From NCBI GenBank assembly GCA_963740525.1, contig CAVUEG010000001.1:211120-275119 (forward strand): a DNA stretch of 64,000 nt, in the 5' to 3' direction. This document shows positions 17,106-24,241 of the stretch, one piece after another (position 1 is the stretch's first letter; each line of letters opens with the position of its first letter). Both the position numbers and the translations under genes were made by a program. The stretch comes from CAVUEG01 sp963740525. GTDB lineage: Bacteria; Actinomycetota; Actinomycetes; Propionibacteriales; Nocardioidaceae. The notes beneath the pieces were generated by a model that ran no database searches, was not told the origin of the DNA, and worked only from the letters and a program-made list of their open reading frames with translations.

Positions 17106-17957
17106 ATGGTCTCGGCGTTCTGGGAAGACGTGCTCGCGAACGGCCTCAAGGTGCCGACGAGCCGCCCCCTCGACGACCTCACCGCCGAGCTCACCACCAT
17201 GCTCGGCTCCACGGACCCCCAGCAGCGCGATGCGCTTGCCCTCCCCACGCTCGCCACCTGGGTCGAGGAGGGTGTGTACGACGACCTGCTCAGCGGTCTG
17301 GGCGACGGGATCGCCGCCGGACTCAGTGTGGGACTCGGCACGACCGAAGCCGACTCGGTCTTCCGACGTTCGTTCTCCGTGCTCGTGCTGGCCGAGATCA
17401 TCGACCGCGACACGACCCAGGACCTGCTCACCAAGGAACAGGTGCTGGTCTGGGGCGACCGGATCATGACCTGGTTGCTGCGAGAGCGCGACCTTCGCGG
17501 CTTCGTGCCTGTCAAGGGCTGGGCCCATGCCGTGGCCCACGGAGCGGACGCTCTCGGGGCCCTCGCGCGCTCGCCCAAGTTCGGCCGCCTCGAGCTCACG
17601 GTGCTCCTCGACGTGATCGCGGACCGGCTTCTGATGGAGGGGATGGGTTACCTCGTCCACGGCGAGAGCGACCGGCTGGCCCTCGCCACCATGCACCTCC
17701 TCCGGCGCAACCTCGTCAGTCTCGAGGTGCTCGAGCCCTGGGTGGCGCGCCTCGCCGCGGCCGCGACGCCGGCAGGGCCCCCTGACCAGGACCCCTTCCT
17801 GACAGCGGGGAACGTCCAGGACTACCTGCGTGCGCTGCACCTCCAGCTCGCACTCGCACCGGCTCATCCGGCCATCCGCACCGACCTGCTGCTCGTGCTG
17901 ATCGAGGCTCTGCGACGCACCAACGCCGTCTACCTGGGACCGCTCCGAACCACCTGA
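17106..17957 (+). CDS. DUF2785 domain protein
   Basis: A 283-residue, mostly helical protein. Segments such as DRIMTWLLRERDLRGFVPVK and GWAHAVAHGADALGALARSP, followed by LLDVIADRLL, fit the DUF2785 family as I remember it; its function is not established. It is predicted to be cytoplasmic with no signal peptide. ATG 17106 is preceded by CAGGAT at 7 nt, which favours it over the in-frame ATG at 17097 that lies within that box spacing. The gene stands alone between divergent pdtaS and the IlvG-like enzyme. Confidence 0.75.
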   Translation: MVSAFWEDVLANGLKVPTSRPLDDLTAELTTMLGSTDPQQRDALALPTLATWVEEGVYDDLLSGLGDGIAAGLSVGLGTTEADSVFRRSFSVLVLAEIIDRDTTQDLLTKEQVLVWGDRIMTWLLRERDLRGFVPVKGWAHAVAHGADALGALARSPKFGRLELTVLLDVIADRLLMEGMGYLVHGESDRLALATMHLLRRNLVSLEVLEPWVARLAAAATPAGPPDQDPFLTAGNVQDYLRALHLQLALAPAHPAIRTDLLLVLIEALRRTNAVYLGPLRTT

Positions 17958-18035
17958 CCGCGCGAAGAGCCCGATGGGAACGGGGTGGATGCGGTTCCTC
18001 GGGGGACCCCCAGCCGGATCCGGGTTTCTCGTCGG

Positions 18036-18041
18036 TAACCT
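18036..18041 (+). promoter_or_regulatory. TAACCT -10 box, leaderless promoter
   Basis: TAACCT ends 6 nt before ATG 18048 with no ribosome-binding sequence between them. Confidence 0.5.
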
Positions 18042-18047
18042 CGGCTC

Positions 18048-19736
18048 ATGACCGACACCTCCACGGACCGGACCGAGACCGACGAGACCCAGGTGGACGG
18101 CCACGGAGGCGATCATGCCGTCGCCGTGGCCCGCGCGCATGGCGTCGAGACCATGTTCACCCTCTCGGGGGCCCACGTGTTCCCCATGTACGACGGCGCG
18201 GTGAAGGCGGACCCGCCGATGCGGATCCTCGACGTACGCCACGAGCAGACCGCGGCGTTCGCAGCCGAGGCCACCGGCAAGCTGACCCGGATCCCCGGGC
18301 TGGCCGTGCTGACCGCCGGTCCCGGCGTGACCAACGGCGTCAGCGCGGTCGCCCAGGCCCAGTTCGCAGGCTCTCCCCTCGTGGTGGTGGGCGGCCGGGC
18401 ACCTGCCAACCGTTGGGGCTCGGGCAGCCTCCAGGAACTCGACCAACCGCCGATCTTCGCCCCGGTGTCCAAGCTCGCGCGCACGGTGCACACGGTGGGC
18501 GAGATCCCGGGCGCCTTCGACCAGGCGTTCTCCGTCGCGGGTGCCCCGCACCGGGGCCCGGTCTTCGTCGACGTCCCCATGGACGAGTTCTTCGCCCAGA
18601 CGTCGGCCGCCACCCCGCAGGTCGCTCCGCGGACCCGCCTGGAGCCGGACCCCGAGGTGCTCGGGGAGATCGCGGAGATGCTGGCCCAGGCGCAGCGTCC
18701 GGTCCTGATCCTCGGGACCGACGTGTGGGCCGACCACGGCGAGGAGGCGGCACTGCGCCTGGTCGAGGGAGTCGGCGTACCCGCGATCACCAACGGCATG
18801 GGACGCGGCGTCATCCCGGGAGGCCACCCGCTCCTGGTCACGAAGGCGCGGAGCACGGCCCTGGGCACCTGCGACCTCGCGATCGTGGTCGGCACCCCGC
18901 TGGACTTCCGGCTCGGGTACGGCGCCTTCGGCGGCAAGGACGGTGCCCCGGCGGCCAAGGTCGTGCACCTGGCCGACTCACCGGGTCAGGTCTCGTCCCA
19001 CGCCGACCTGGCGTCCTCGGCCTCGGGCGACCTGACCCTGGTCCTCGACGGCCTGCACCAGGCCCTCGACCAGGTCGTCCGCAAACCGGACTGGTCGGCG
19101 TGGGTGAGCTCGCTCCAGGAGGGCGTGGCCGCGGCCGTCGAGCGTGACCGCGCACTTCTTTCTGCCCAGGCCGACCCGATCCACCCGGCCCGCATCTACG
19201 GCGAGCTTGTCCCCCGGCTCGCCGACGACTCCGTCGTGATCGGCGACGGAGGGGACTTCGTGTCCTTCGCCGGCAAGTTCGTCGAGCCGAAGCGGCCAGG
19301 TGGCTGGCTCGACCCCGGCCCCTACGGCTGCCTCGGAGCGGGTCTCGGGTCGGCGATCGCCGCCAGGCTGGCGCGCCCGTCGGCCCAGGTGGTCCTGTTG
19401 TACGGCGACGGCGCCGCGGGGATGTCGCTCATGGACGTCGACACCCTGGTCCGGCACAACCTGCCGGTGGTGATGGTGGTCGGGAACAACTCGGCCTGGG
19501 GCCTGGAGAAGCAGCCGATGCAGATGCTCTACGGCTACGACGTGGCCGCCGACCTCGCGCCGAACACTCGCTACGACGAGGTCGTCAAGGCACTGGGAGG
19601 TGCCGGGGAGACCGTGACCGATCCGGGTCGGATCGGCGAGGCGCTGGATCGTGCGTTCGCCGCGAACGTCCCCTACCTGGTCAACGTGATCACCGACGTC
19701 GGGGCGGCGTACCCCCGCGCCACCTTCGGCATCTGA
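18048..19736 (+). CDS. thiamine-diphosphate enzyme, acetolactate synthase (IlvG-like)
   Basis: A 562-residue TPP-dependent enzyme of the acetolactate synthase/pyruvate oxidase superfamily. The catalytic glutamate lies in DVRHEQTAAFAAE near residue 68, and the glycine-rich TAGPGVTNG segment follows. The cofactor motif begins GDGAAGMSLMDVDTLVRH and ends VGNN (about residues 450-480). The sequence most resembles mycobacterial IlvG. No small regulatory subunit (ilvN) or other branched-chain gene is adjacent, so the true product may be another 2-keto-acid or acyl-CoA ligation/lysis reaction. It is followed at 13 bp by a GNAT acetyltransferase. Confidence 0.82.
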   Translation: MTDTSTDRTETDETQVDGHGGDHAVAVARAHGVETMFTLSGAHVFPMYDGAVKADPPMRILDVRHEQTAAFAAEATGKLTRIPGLAVLTAGPGVTNGVSAVAQAQFAGSPLVVVGGRAPANRWGSGSLQELDQPPIFAPVSKLARTVHTVGEIPGAFDQAFSVAGAPHRGPVFVDVPMDEFFAQTSAATPQVAPRTRLEPDPEVLGEIAEMLAQAQRPVLILGTDVWADHGEEAALRLVEGVGVPAITNGMGRGVIPGGHPLLVTKARSTALGTCDLAIVVGTPLDFRLGYGAFGGKDGAPAAKVVHLADSPGQVSSHADLASSASGDLTLVLDGLHQALDQVVRKPDWSAWVSSLQEGVAAAVERDRALLSAQADPIHPARIYGELVPRLADDSVVIGDGGDFVSFAGKFVEPKRPGGWLDPGPYGCLGAGLGSAIAARLARPSAQVVLLYGDGAAGMSLMDVDTLVRHNLPVVMVVGNNSAWGLEKQPMQMLYGYDVAADLAPNTRYDEVVKALGGAGETVTDPGRIGEALDRAFAANVPYLVNVITDVGAAYPRATFGI

Positions 19737-19749
19737 GCTCGGGGCCCAC

Positions 19750-20241
19750 GTGAGCTACCGGATCGTCCCGGTCCGCGAGGACCAGCTGGAACGAGTCGGC
19801 GAGCTGACCGCACAGGTGTACGTCGGCGAGGGGTACATCCCGGACACAGCCGACTACGTGAACGAGCTGCGTGATGCCCGGCTCAGGGCAGCCGAGGCGG
19901 AGGTGTGGGTCGCCGACGAGGAGGGCGAGATCCTCGGCGCGGTGGCATTCTGTCCCGACGGGTCGCCGTACCAGGAGCTCGCCCAGGAGCGCGAGGCGGA
20001 GTTCCGCATGCTCGTGGTCAACCCATCGGCCCGCGGCCGAGGCGTCGGGGAGGCGCTCGTGCGGCAGTGCATCTCCCGGGCCCGGGAGCTCGGGTACGCC
20101 GGCCTCGTGCTCTCGACGATGCCGGGGATGGACGACGCACGCCGGGTCTACGAGAGACTCGGCTTCGTCCGTATCCCCGAGCGGGACTGGTCGCCCGTCC
20201 CGGACGTCGAGCTGTTGGGGTTCCGGCTCACGCTGGAGTGA
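19750..20241 (+). CDS. GNAT family N-acetyltransferase
   Basis: A 163-residue acetyl-CoA-dependent acetyltransferase. Motif A is well conserved: FRMLVVNPSARGRGVGEALV (about residues 82-101) with the R-x-x-G-x-G/A acetyl-CoA loop, followed by motif B (RVYERLGFVRI). The acceptor is unknown. GTG 19750 begins SYRIVPVREDQLERV. It probably shares a transcript with the upstream TPP enzyme (13-bp gap) and overlaps the convergent hotdog gene by 14 bp. Confidence 0.88.
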   Translation: MSYRIVPVREDQLERVGELTAQVYVGEGYIPDTADYVNELRDARLRAAEAEVWVADEEGEILGAVAFCPDGSPYQELAQEREAEFRMLVVNPSARGRGVGEALVRQCISRARELGYAGLVLSTMPGMDDARRVYERLGFVRIPERDWSPVPDVELLGFRLTLE

Positions 20242-20596
20242 CGCGGGACAGGAATCGGTCCCGGTCGACCACCACGCGGGTGATCTCGCCACTGCCGACG
20301 AGCCTGCCGTCAGGGTGGGTGGCCGACACTCGGAAGCGCACCAGTCGCCCGTCCTCGTAGCTCACCGCCGCGGTCACGGTCAGCTGCTGGCCGACGGGGC
20401 TGGCGCCGAGGTGCTCGAGCTCGACCCGGCTGCCCACGGAGGTTCGGGTGGGGTCGAGGCCCGGTGCGACCGCGGCGCAGGTGGCCGCCTCGCACCAGGC
20501 CAGGAGTCGCGGCGTGGCCAGGACGGGGAGGTCGCCCGAGCCGAGCGACTCGGCCGTGTCCTGGTCGCTGACAGTGAACGTGAGTGTGGCCTGCAT
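20228..20596 (-). CDS. hotdog-fold thioesterase, FlK-like
   Basis: A 122-residue protein resembling fluoroacetyl-CoA thioesterase (FlK)-like hotdog proteins. The expected segments are TPRLLAWCEAATCAAV, TRTSVGSRVELEHLGASPVG and VRFRVSATHPDGRLVGSGEI. The catalytic triad of FlK (Thr/Glu/His) can be placed approximately at T in TSVG, E in CEAA and H in ELEHLG. The substrate is unlikely to be fluoroacetyl-CoA specifically. ATG 20596 gives the family N-terminus. It converges on the GNAT gene with a 14-bp overlap. Confidence 0.75.
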   Translation of the reverse strand: MQATLTFTVSDQDTAESLGSGDLPVLATPRLLAWCEAATCAAVAPGLDPTRTSVGSRVELEHLGASPVGQQLTVTAAVSYEDGRLVRFRVSATHPDGRLVGSGEITRVVVDRDRFLSRVTPA

Positions 20597-20703
20597 CCGC
20601 CCATCATGCCGGGGCCGATTCGCCAGAGCGTGGCCGGTCCTGAGACACTGGGCTCTGCTTCGGTGCACCTCGACCCGGAGCCCGACGTCTCGAGGAGGAC
20701 ACC

Positions 20704-20778
20704 ATGGGTAAGACAGGTCGCAAGCGCCGCGCCCGCAAGAAGAAGGCCGCGAACCACGGTAAGCGCCCCAACGCCTGA
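20704..20778 (+). CDS. ribosomal protein bL37 (24 residues)
   Basis: A tiny, extremely basic protein beginning MGKTGRKRRARKKKAAN and ending NHGKRPNA. It matches the actinobacterial large-subunit protein bL37, first seen in mycobacterial ribosome structures as a 24-residue peptide with the same NHGKRPN ending. A strong ribosome binding site (GAGGAGG) lies 6 nt upstream, and a bidirectional hairpin terminator follows. The length, composition and ending make this a confident call despite its size. It lies between the hotdog gene and the rsrA-sigH pair. Confidence 0.9.
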   Translation: MGKTGRKRRARKKKAANHGKRPNA

Positions 20779-20792
20779 CCCCAGGCACACGA

Positions 20793-20823
20793 AAGAGCCC
20801 CCGGCCACTGGCCAGGGGCTCTT
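20793..20823. terminator. bidirectional terminator between bL37 and rsrA
   Basis: AAGAGCCCC-C-GGCC pairs with GGCC-A-GGGGCTCTT around the loop ACT, with one C/A mismatch. The hairpin sits between the convergent ends of bL37 and rsrA and has A- and T-rich flanks suited to both directions. Confidence 0.8.
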
Positions 20824-20856
20824 CTCATGTCCGGTTCACGGGCTCCGGGTCACACT

Positions 20857-21123
20857 TCAGGTCCGTTGCTCGAGGTCGACCTGCACCTGGCGGATCGCTC
20901 CCAGCACGCGGTCGCGCAGCGCCTCTGGGGCGTGCTCACCGCACTTGCGCGCGATCAGCTCCTTGACGTGGCGTTCGAGGTCGTACTTCTCCAGGCACGG
21001 GCCGCAGTCGTCCAGATGCTGCTGGATCTGACCGCTGTCCGCCCCGTCGAGCTCGTTGTCGATGAACGTGAACATTCGCTCGAGGATCTCCGAGCAGCCT
21101 CCCGAGCTGTCGCTACAGCTCAT
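20857..21123 (-). CDS. rsrA: zinc-binding anti-sigma factor RsrA (mycothiol system)
   Basis: An 88-residue ZAS-type anti-sigma factor. The redox-active zinc motif HLDDCGPC (H-x3-C-x2-C) is near residues 36-43, preceded by cysteines C3 and C10. It holds SigH/SigR inactive until disulfide stress oxidises the cysteines and ejects zinc. It is encoded immediately downstream of its sigma factor with a 4-bp overlap (ATGA), the standard arrangement. All expected residues are present. Confidence 0.92.
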   Translation of the reverse strand: MSCSDSSGGCSEILERMFTFIDNELDGADSGQIQQHLDDCGPCLEKYDLERHVKELIARKCGEHAPEALRDRVLGAIRQVQVDLEQRT

Positions 21124-21755
21124 GAGCGTCCTCCCTCACGGGCGCCGGCGACCGACATGCCACGGTCGCGCACATAGTCGGCCAGGAGCTCGCGCAGCTG
21201 TCGACGACCCCGGTGCAACCGCGACATGACGGTGCCGATCGGGGTCCCCATGATCTCCGCGATCTCCTTGTAGGGGAAACCCTCCACGTCGGCGAGGTAC
21301 ACCGCCAGGCGGAAGTCCTCGGGGAGCTGCTGGAGAGCGTCCTTGACGTCGGAGTCGGGCAGATGCTCCAGTGCCTCGACCTCCGCCGACTTGAGCCCGG
21401 AGGAGGTGTGCGACTCCGCCCGGGCGAGCTGCCAGTCCTCGACGTCCTCGGCCATCGACTGCTGGGGCTGCCGCTGCTTCTTGCGGTAGTTGTTGATGAA
21501 CGTGTTGGTGAGGATCCGGTACAGCCAGGCCTTCAGGTTCGTGCCCGGCTTGAACTGGTGGAACGAGGCGTACGCCTTGGCGAACGTCTCCTGGACCAGG
21601 TCTTCGGCGTCGGCGGGATTGCGGGTCATCCGCATCGCCGCTGAGTACAGCTGGTCGAGGAAGGGCAGCGCGTCACGCTCGAACCGCGCGTTGCGCTCGT
21701 CCTCGGTCTCGGGCGCTTGGACGGCGACCTCGTCGGGGGTGGGGTGCGATGTCAT
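21120..21755 (-). CDS. sigH: ECF sigma factor SigH/SigR (oxidative stress)
   Basis: A 211-residue ECF sigma factor for the thiol-oxidative stress response. Region 2 includes MRMTRNPADAEDLVQETFAK and LKAWLYRILTNTFINNYRKK; region 4 includes VEGFPYKEIAEIMGTPIGTV and MSRLHRGRRQLRELL. The partner rsrA overlaps its 3' end by 4 bp. ATG 21755 opens TSHPTPDEVAVQAPETEDE. A TAGGCT hexamer lies 8 nt upstream and may be a housekeeping leaderless promoter. I did not find a convincing SigH-type promoter (GGAAT-N18-GTT) for autoregulation. Confidence 0.92.
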   Translation of the reverse strand: MTSHPTPDEVAVQAPETEDERNARFERDALPFLDQLYSAAMRMTRNPADAEDLVQETFAKAYASFHQFKPGTNLKAWLYRILTNTFINNYRKKQRQPQQSMAEDVEDWQLARAESHTSSGLKSAEVEALEHLPDSDVKDALQQLPEDFRLAVYLADVEGFPYKEIAEIMGTPIGTVMSRLHRGRRQLRELLADYVRDRGMSVAGAREGGRS

Positions 21756-21873
21756 TGCCCCCCAGCCTACCGGCGCGGAGGCCAGGGCCCGGGCATGGCC
21801 GTCCCGGGGGCGATCAAGGGTGCAGTGCACGGGCTTCCCTTCGCTCGAGGAGGGTGTCTTCCGGCTCAACACC

Positions 21874-22521
21874 TCAGGGTCGGTGCTGATTCCCCACGAT
21901 CTCCCGCACGATCCACTCGAGCGTGGCCTCGACCACGATGCCCATGGCGTCCGCGGGCGCGAGCGCAGCCTTGCGGGGCACGCGCAGGGAGTGGTCGGCC
22001 TCGGGGACCACGGCGAGCTCGGTGCCGGGTGGGAACTCCTCAGGCCCCCCGAACGGGTCGGCCTCACCCTGGATCACGAGCGTCGGCACCCGCACCGCTC
22101 GCAGCTCCTCGACCCGGGTCCTCTCTGGCCGGCCGGGCGGGTGCAGAGGGAAGGACAGGGCCAGGACGCCCGCGGCGCCGAGATCCCGCGAGGTGCGGCA
22201 GGCCGAACGCGCCCCGGCGCTGCGTCCGCCGACAACGAGTGGAGTGCGGGGGCGGATCGCGTTCACCGCGGCGGTGAGTGCCACGTCGAGGCTCGCGGGT
22301 GGCCCCGCGACCTTGCGTCCGGCCACCCGCCACGGCTGTTCGAGAAGGATCACCGACACTCCGTGCCTGGGCAGTGCGCGCGCCAGGGCCACCAGGTCCG
22401 GTGCGTCACAACCCCCTCCGGCGCCGTGGCTCAGCAGCAGCGTGACGATCGGGTGCCGTGACCGGTCGACGTGGAGCCGGGCATCCCCCTGAGGGGTGTC
22501 GATCGTGCGGACCGTGGTCAT
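21874..22521 (-). CDS. alpha/beta-hydrolase family protein
   Basis: A 215-residue alpha/beta hydrolase of the dienelactone-hydrolase-like or KANL3/Tex30-like group. The oxyanion-hole region is LLLSHGAGGG near residues 29-38. The nucleophile elbow is GGRSAGARSA (Ser near residue 99), the acid is likely D in QGEADPFGGPEE, and the histidine is in PEADHSLRVP near residue 181. The substrate is unknown. Its ATG overlaps the SRAP stop by 4 bp, so it is translationally coupled to the DNA-damage gene. Confidence 0.83.
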   Translation of the reverse strand: MTTVRTIDTPQGDARLHVDRSRHPIVTLLLSHGAGGGCDAPDLVALARALPRHGVSVILLEQPWRVAGRKVAGPPASLDVALTAAVNAIRPRTPLVVGGRSAGARSACRTSRDLGAAGVLALSFPLHPPGRPERTRVEELRAVRVPTLVIQGEADPFGGPEEFPPGTELAVVPEADHSLRVPRKAALAPADAMGIVVEATLEWIVREIVGNQHRP

Positions 22522-23263
22522 TGCGCGGCCAGCGGTGAGACCAGCTCGGGCCCGTTGTTGCGGACGTTGCTGACCAGGGTGGAGACCGGGAAGGCCTCCA
22601 GCCGACCGGGGGCTGCCGGCTCCAGGAGGCTCAGCAGCGCGTCCTTGTCGTGGTCGCCAGCCCTCAGCCAGTCGTCGTACCGGTCCTTGTTGACCAGCAT
22701 CGGCATCCGGTCGTGGATGTGACCGACGGCGTCCTCGGAGCTCGTGGTGATCACCGTGCACGTCCACCGGAACCGCTCGGGGTCGTCCTCCGGCAGGTCC
22801 GGGTCACGCCAGATCTCGTACAGCCCAGCCATCGCGAGGACACCGCCGTCCCTGGGCCGGATGAAGAAGGGCTGCTTGCGCGGCTTGCCGGCCTTGGTGA
22901 GCTGCTCGGTGGGGTACCACTCGTAGTAGCCGTCGGCGGGAAGCAGGCAGCGTCGCTTGGCGAAGGCACGGCGGTAGGCCGGCTTCTCGGCCACGGTCTC
23001 CATCCGGGCGTTGATCATCCGGGAGCCGATCTTCGGGTCCTTGGCCCAGGACGGCACCAGGCCCCACTGGAGGACCCGCAGCTGTCGCTCGGGGGGGCTG
23101 GTCCGGCTCGCGCGACGAGCCCCGCTCCAGGACGGCGTACACCGGCTTCGGTCGGCGCGACGTTGTAGTCCGGCTCGAGGGACTCCTTCACCCGCGACTC
23201 GTCGATCTCGAACTCCTCGACGAGGTCCTCGGGGCGTCTGCTCGACGCGTAGCGACCGCACAT
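22518..23263 (-). pseudogene. SOS response-associated peptidase (SRAP/HMCES-like), frameshifted twice
   Basis: SRAP proteins crosslink to abasic sites in single-stranded DNA through the Cys2 amine. The start MCGRYASSRRPEDLVEEFEI keeps C2, and downstream ARMETVAEKPAYRRAFAKRR and CLLPADGYYEWYP carry the conserved Glu and Asn region; GHIHDRMPM supplies the conserved His. Two single-base insertions break it: one near 23148-23152 after NVAPT, and one in a run of seven Gs at 23091-23097. Removing both restores 247 residues with every family segment joined correctly. Two nearby insertions in an otherwise well-conserved gene suggest sequence errors, but a real pseudogene cannot be excluded. M. tuberculosis Rv3226c holds the equivalent position. 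Confidence 0.85.
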
Positions 23264-23313
23264 GGCGCCAATCTAACCGGGTGCCACCCGCAACGGCCTG
23301 ACGTCTGCCCGGA

Positions 23314-24056
23314 CTAGGTGCGGGCGAGCTCGTCGAGCAGGCGACCGGCGGCCAGGTTGCTGGGCGGGAGCCCTTCGATCCAGAGCTTGGCGTCGCCGTC
23401 GTCGAGACCGAGGTCCTCCATGTAGTCGCGCAGGTTGGCGACGTCACGGCCCAGGTTCGGGCCGCGTCGTACGAGCACCGCCACCCTCGTCGGCGACAGA
23501 CCCCGATGGTCTCGCTGCCAGGGAAGACCGCCCTCACGGCCTCGCCGAGCTTGACCAGACGGAACGCCCGGGTGAAGCGGTGGTCCTTCGGTGTCGACAG
23601 TGACGGAAGGTCGACCATCACCAGGGCATGGCTGGTCGCCGCGGACCCGCCCAGCTGGGCGGCCCCCCGGTAGACCTCGGCCAGCCGGCTGCGCACGTGC
23701 GCCATGCTGGCCAAGCCGGTCAGCGGGTCTTCGCACGAGAGGTGGTGGAGGTACTCCAACGTCGCCTCGCTCCAGGCCAGGCCCAACGCCTCGGTGGCTG
23801 CGAAGTCGGGGTCACTCCCCGTGACCAGTGCAAACGTGCACCTGAGCCCGTCCAGTGCCTCACCCAGGGCGGCACCGTTCCGAGCCAGGTCGCGTCCCGC
23901 GACCGCGCATGCCACAGAGGCGTCCAGACCGGCGGCCAGATGTTCCCCCACTGCCTCGAAACCGGCGGGCAACTCGCCCCGCAGGCCCTCCGACAGCTCC
24001 ATCACGGCAGCCGTGACTCCCGTGTCTCTCCTCGACCAAGGCGCGAAGATTGCCAC
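23314..24056 (-). CDS. degenerate GGDEF-like protein (frameshifted in this sequence)
   Basis: A repaired length of 247 residues. The N-terminal half is helical. After it, EDPLTGLASMAHVRSRLAEV matches the start of a GGDEF (diguanylate cyclase) domain and VMVDLPSL occupies the metal-binding strand, but no GG(D/E)EF signature follows, so cyclase activity is unlikely. Near 23498-23504 one base is missing (or two are added): the frame leaves at GSETIGV and resumes as LSPTRVAVLVRRGPNLGRD to a stop at 23314. It begins just upstream of and divergent from the ECF sigma factor. A regulatory or sensory role is possible but not shown. Confidence 0.6.
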
Positions 24057-24241
24057 GTGAGCCCCTCTCCTTCTCCTCTGAAGGGCGACCCCTCCCCGTG
24101 TTGCCTGGATCGACCTTCATGGGTGAAACGGGCGAACCCACGGGTCATGACGCAGGTTTCCTGAACTTTTTTCGGCCGCGGTGGGCCGCACGCGGATAGA
24201 CTCCCCACCGGGAGTGAACCCCCCGTCCGTCTGAGGTGTTG

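Noticed and set aside
21756..21873. A SigH/SigR autoregulatory promoter (GGAAT-N18-GTT) upstream of sigH
   Set aside because: GGGAAG and GGAAG sequences occur a little upstream but no GTT at the right spacing was found.
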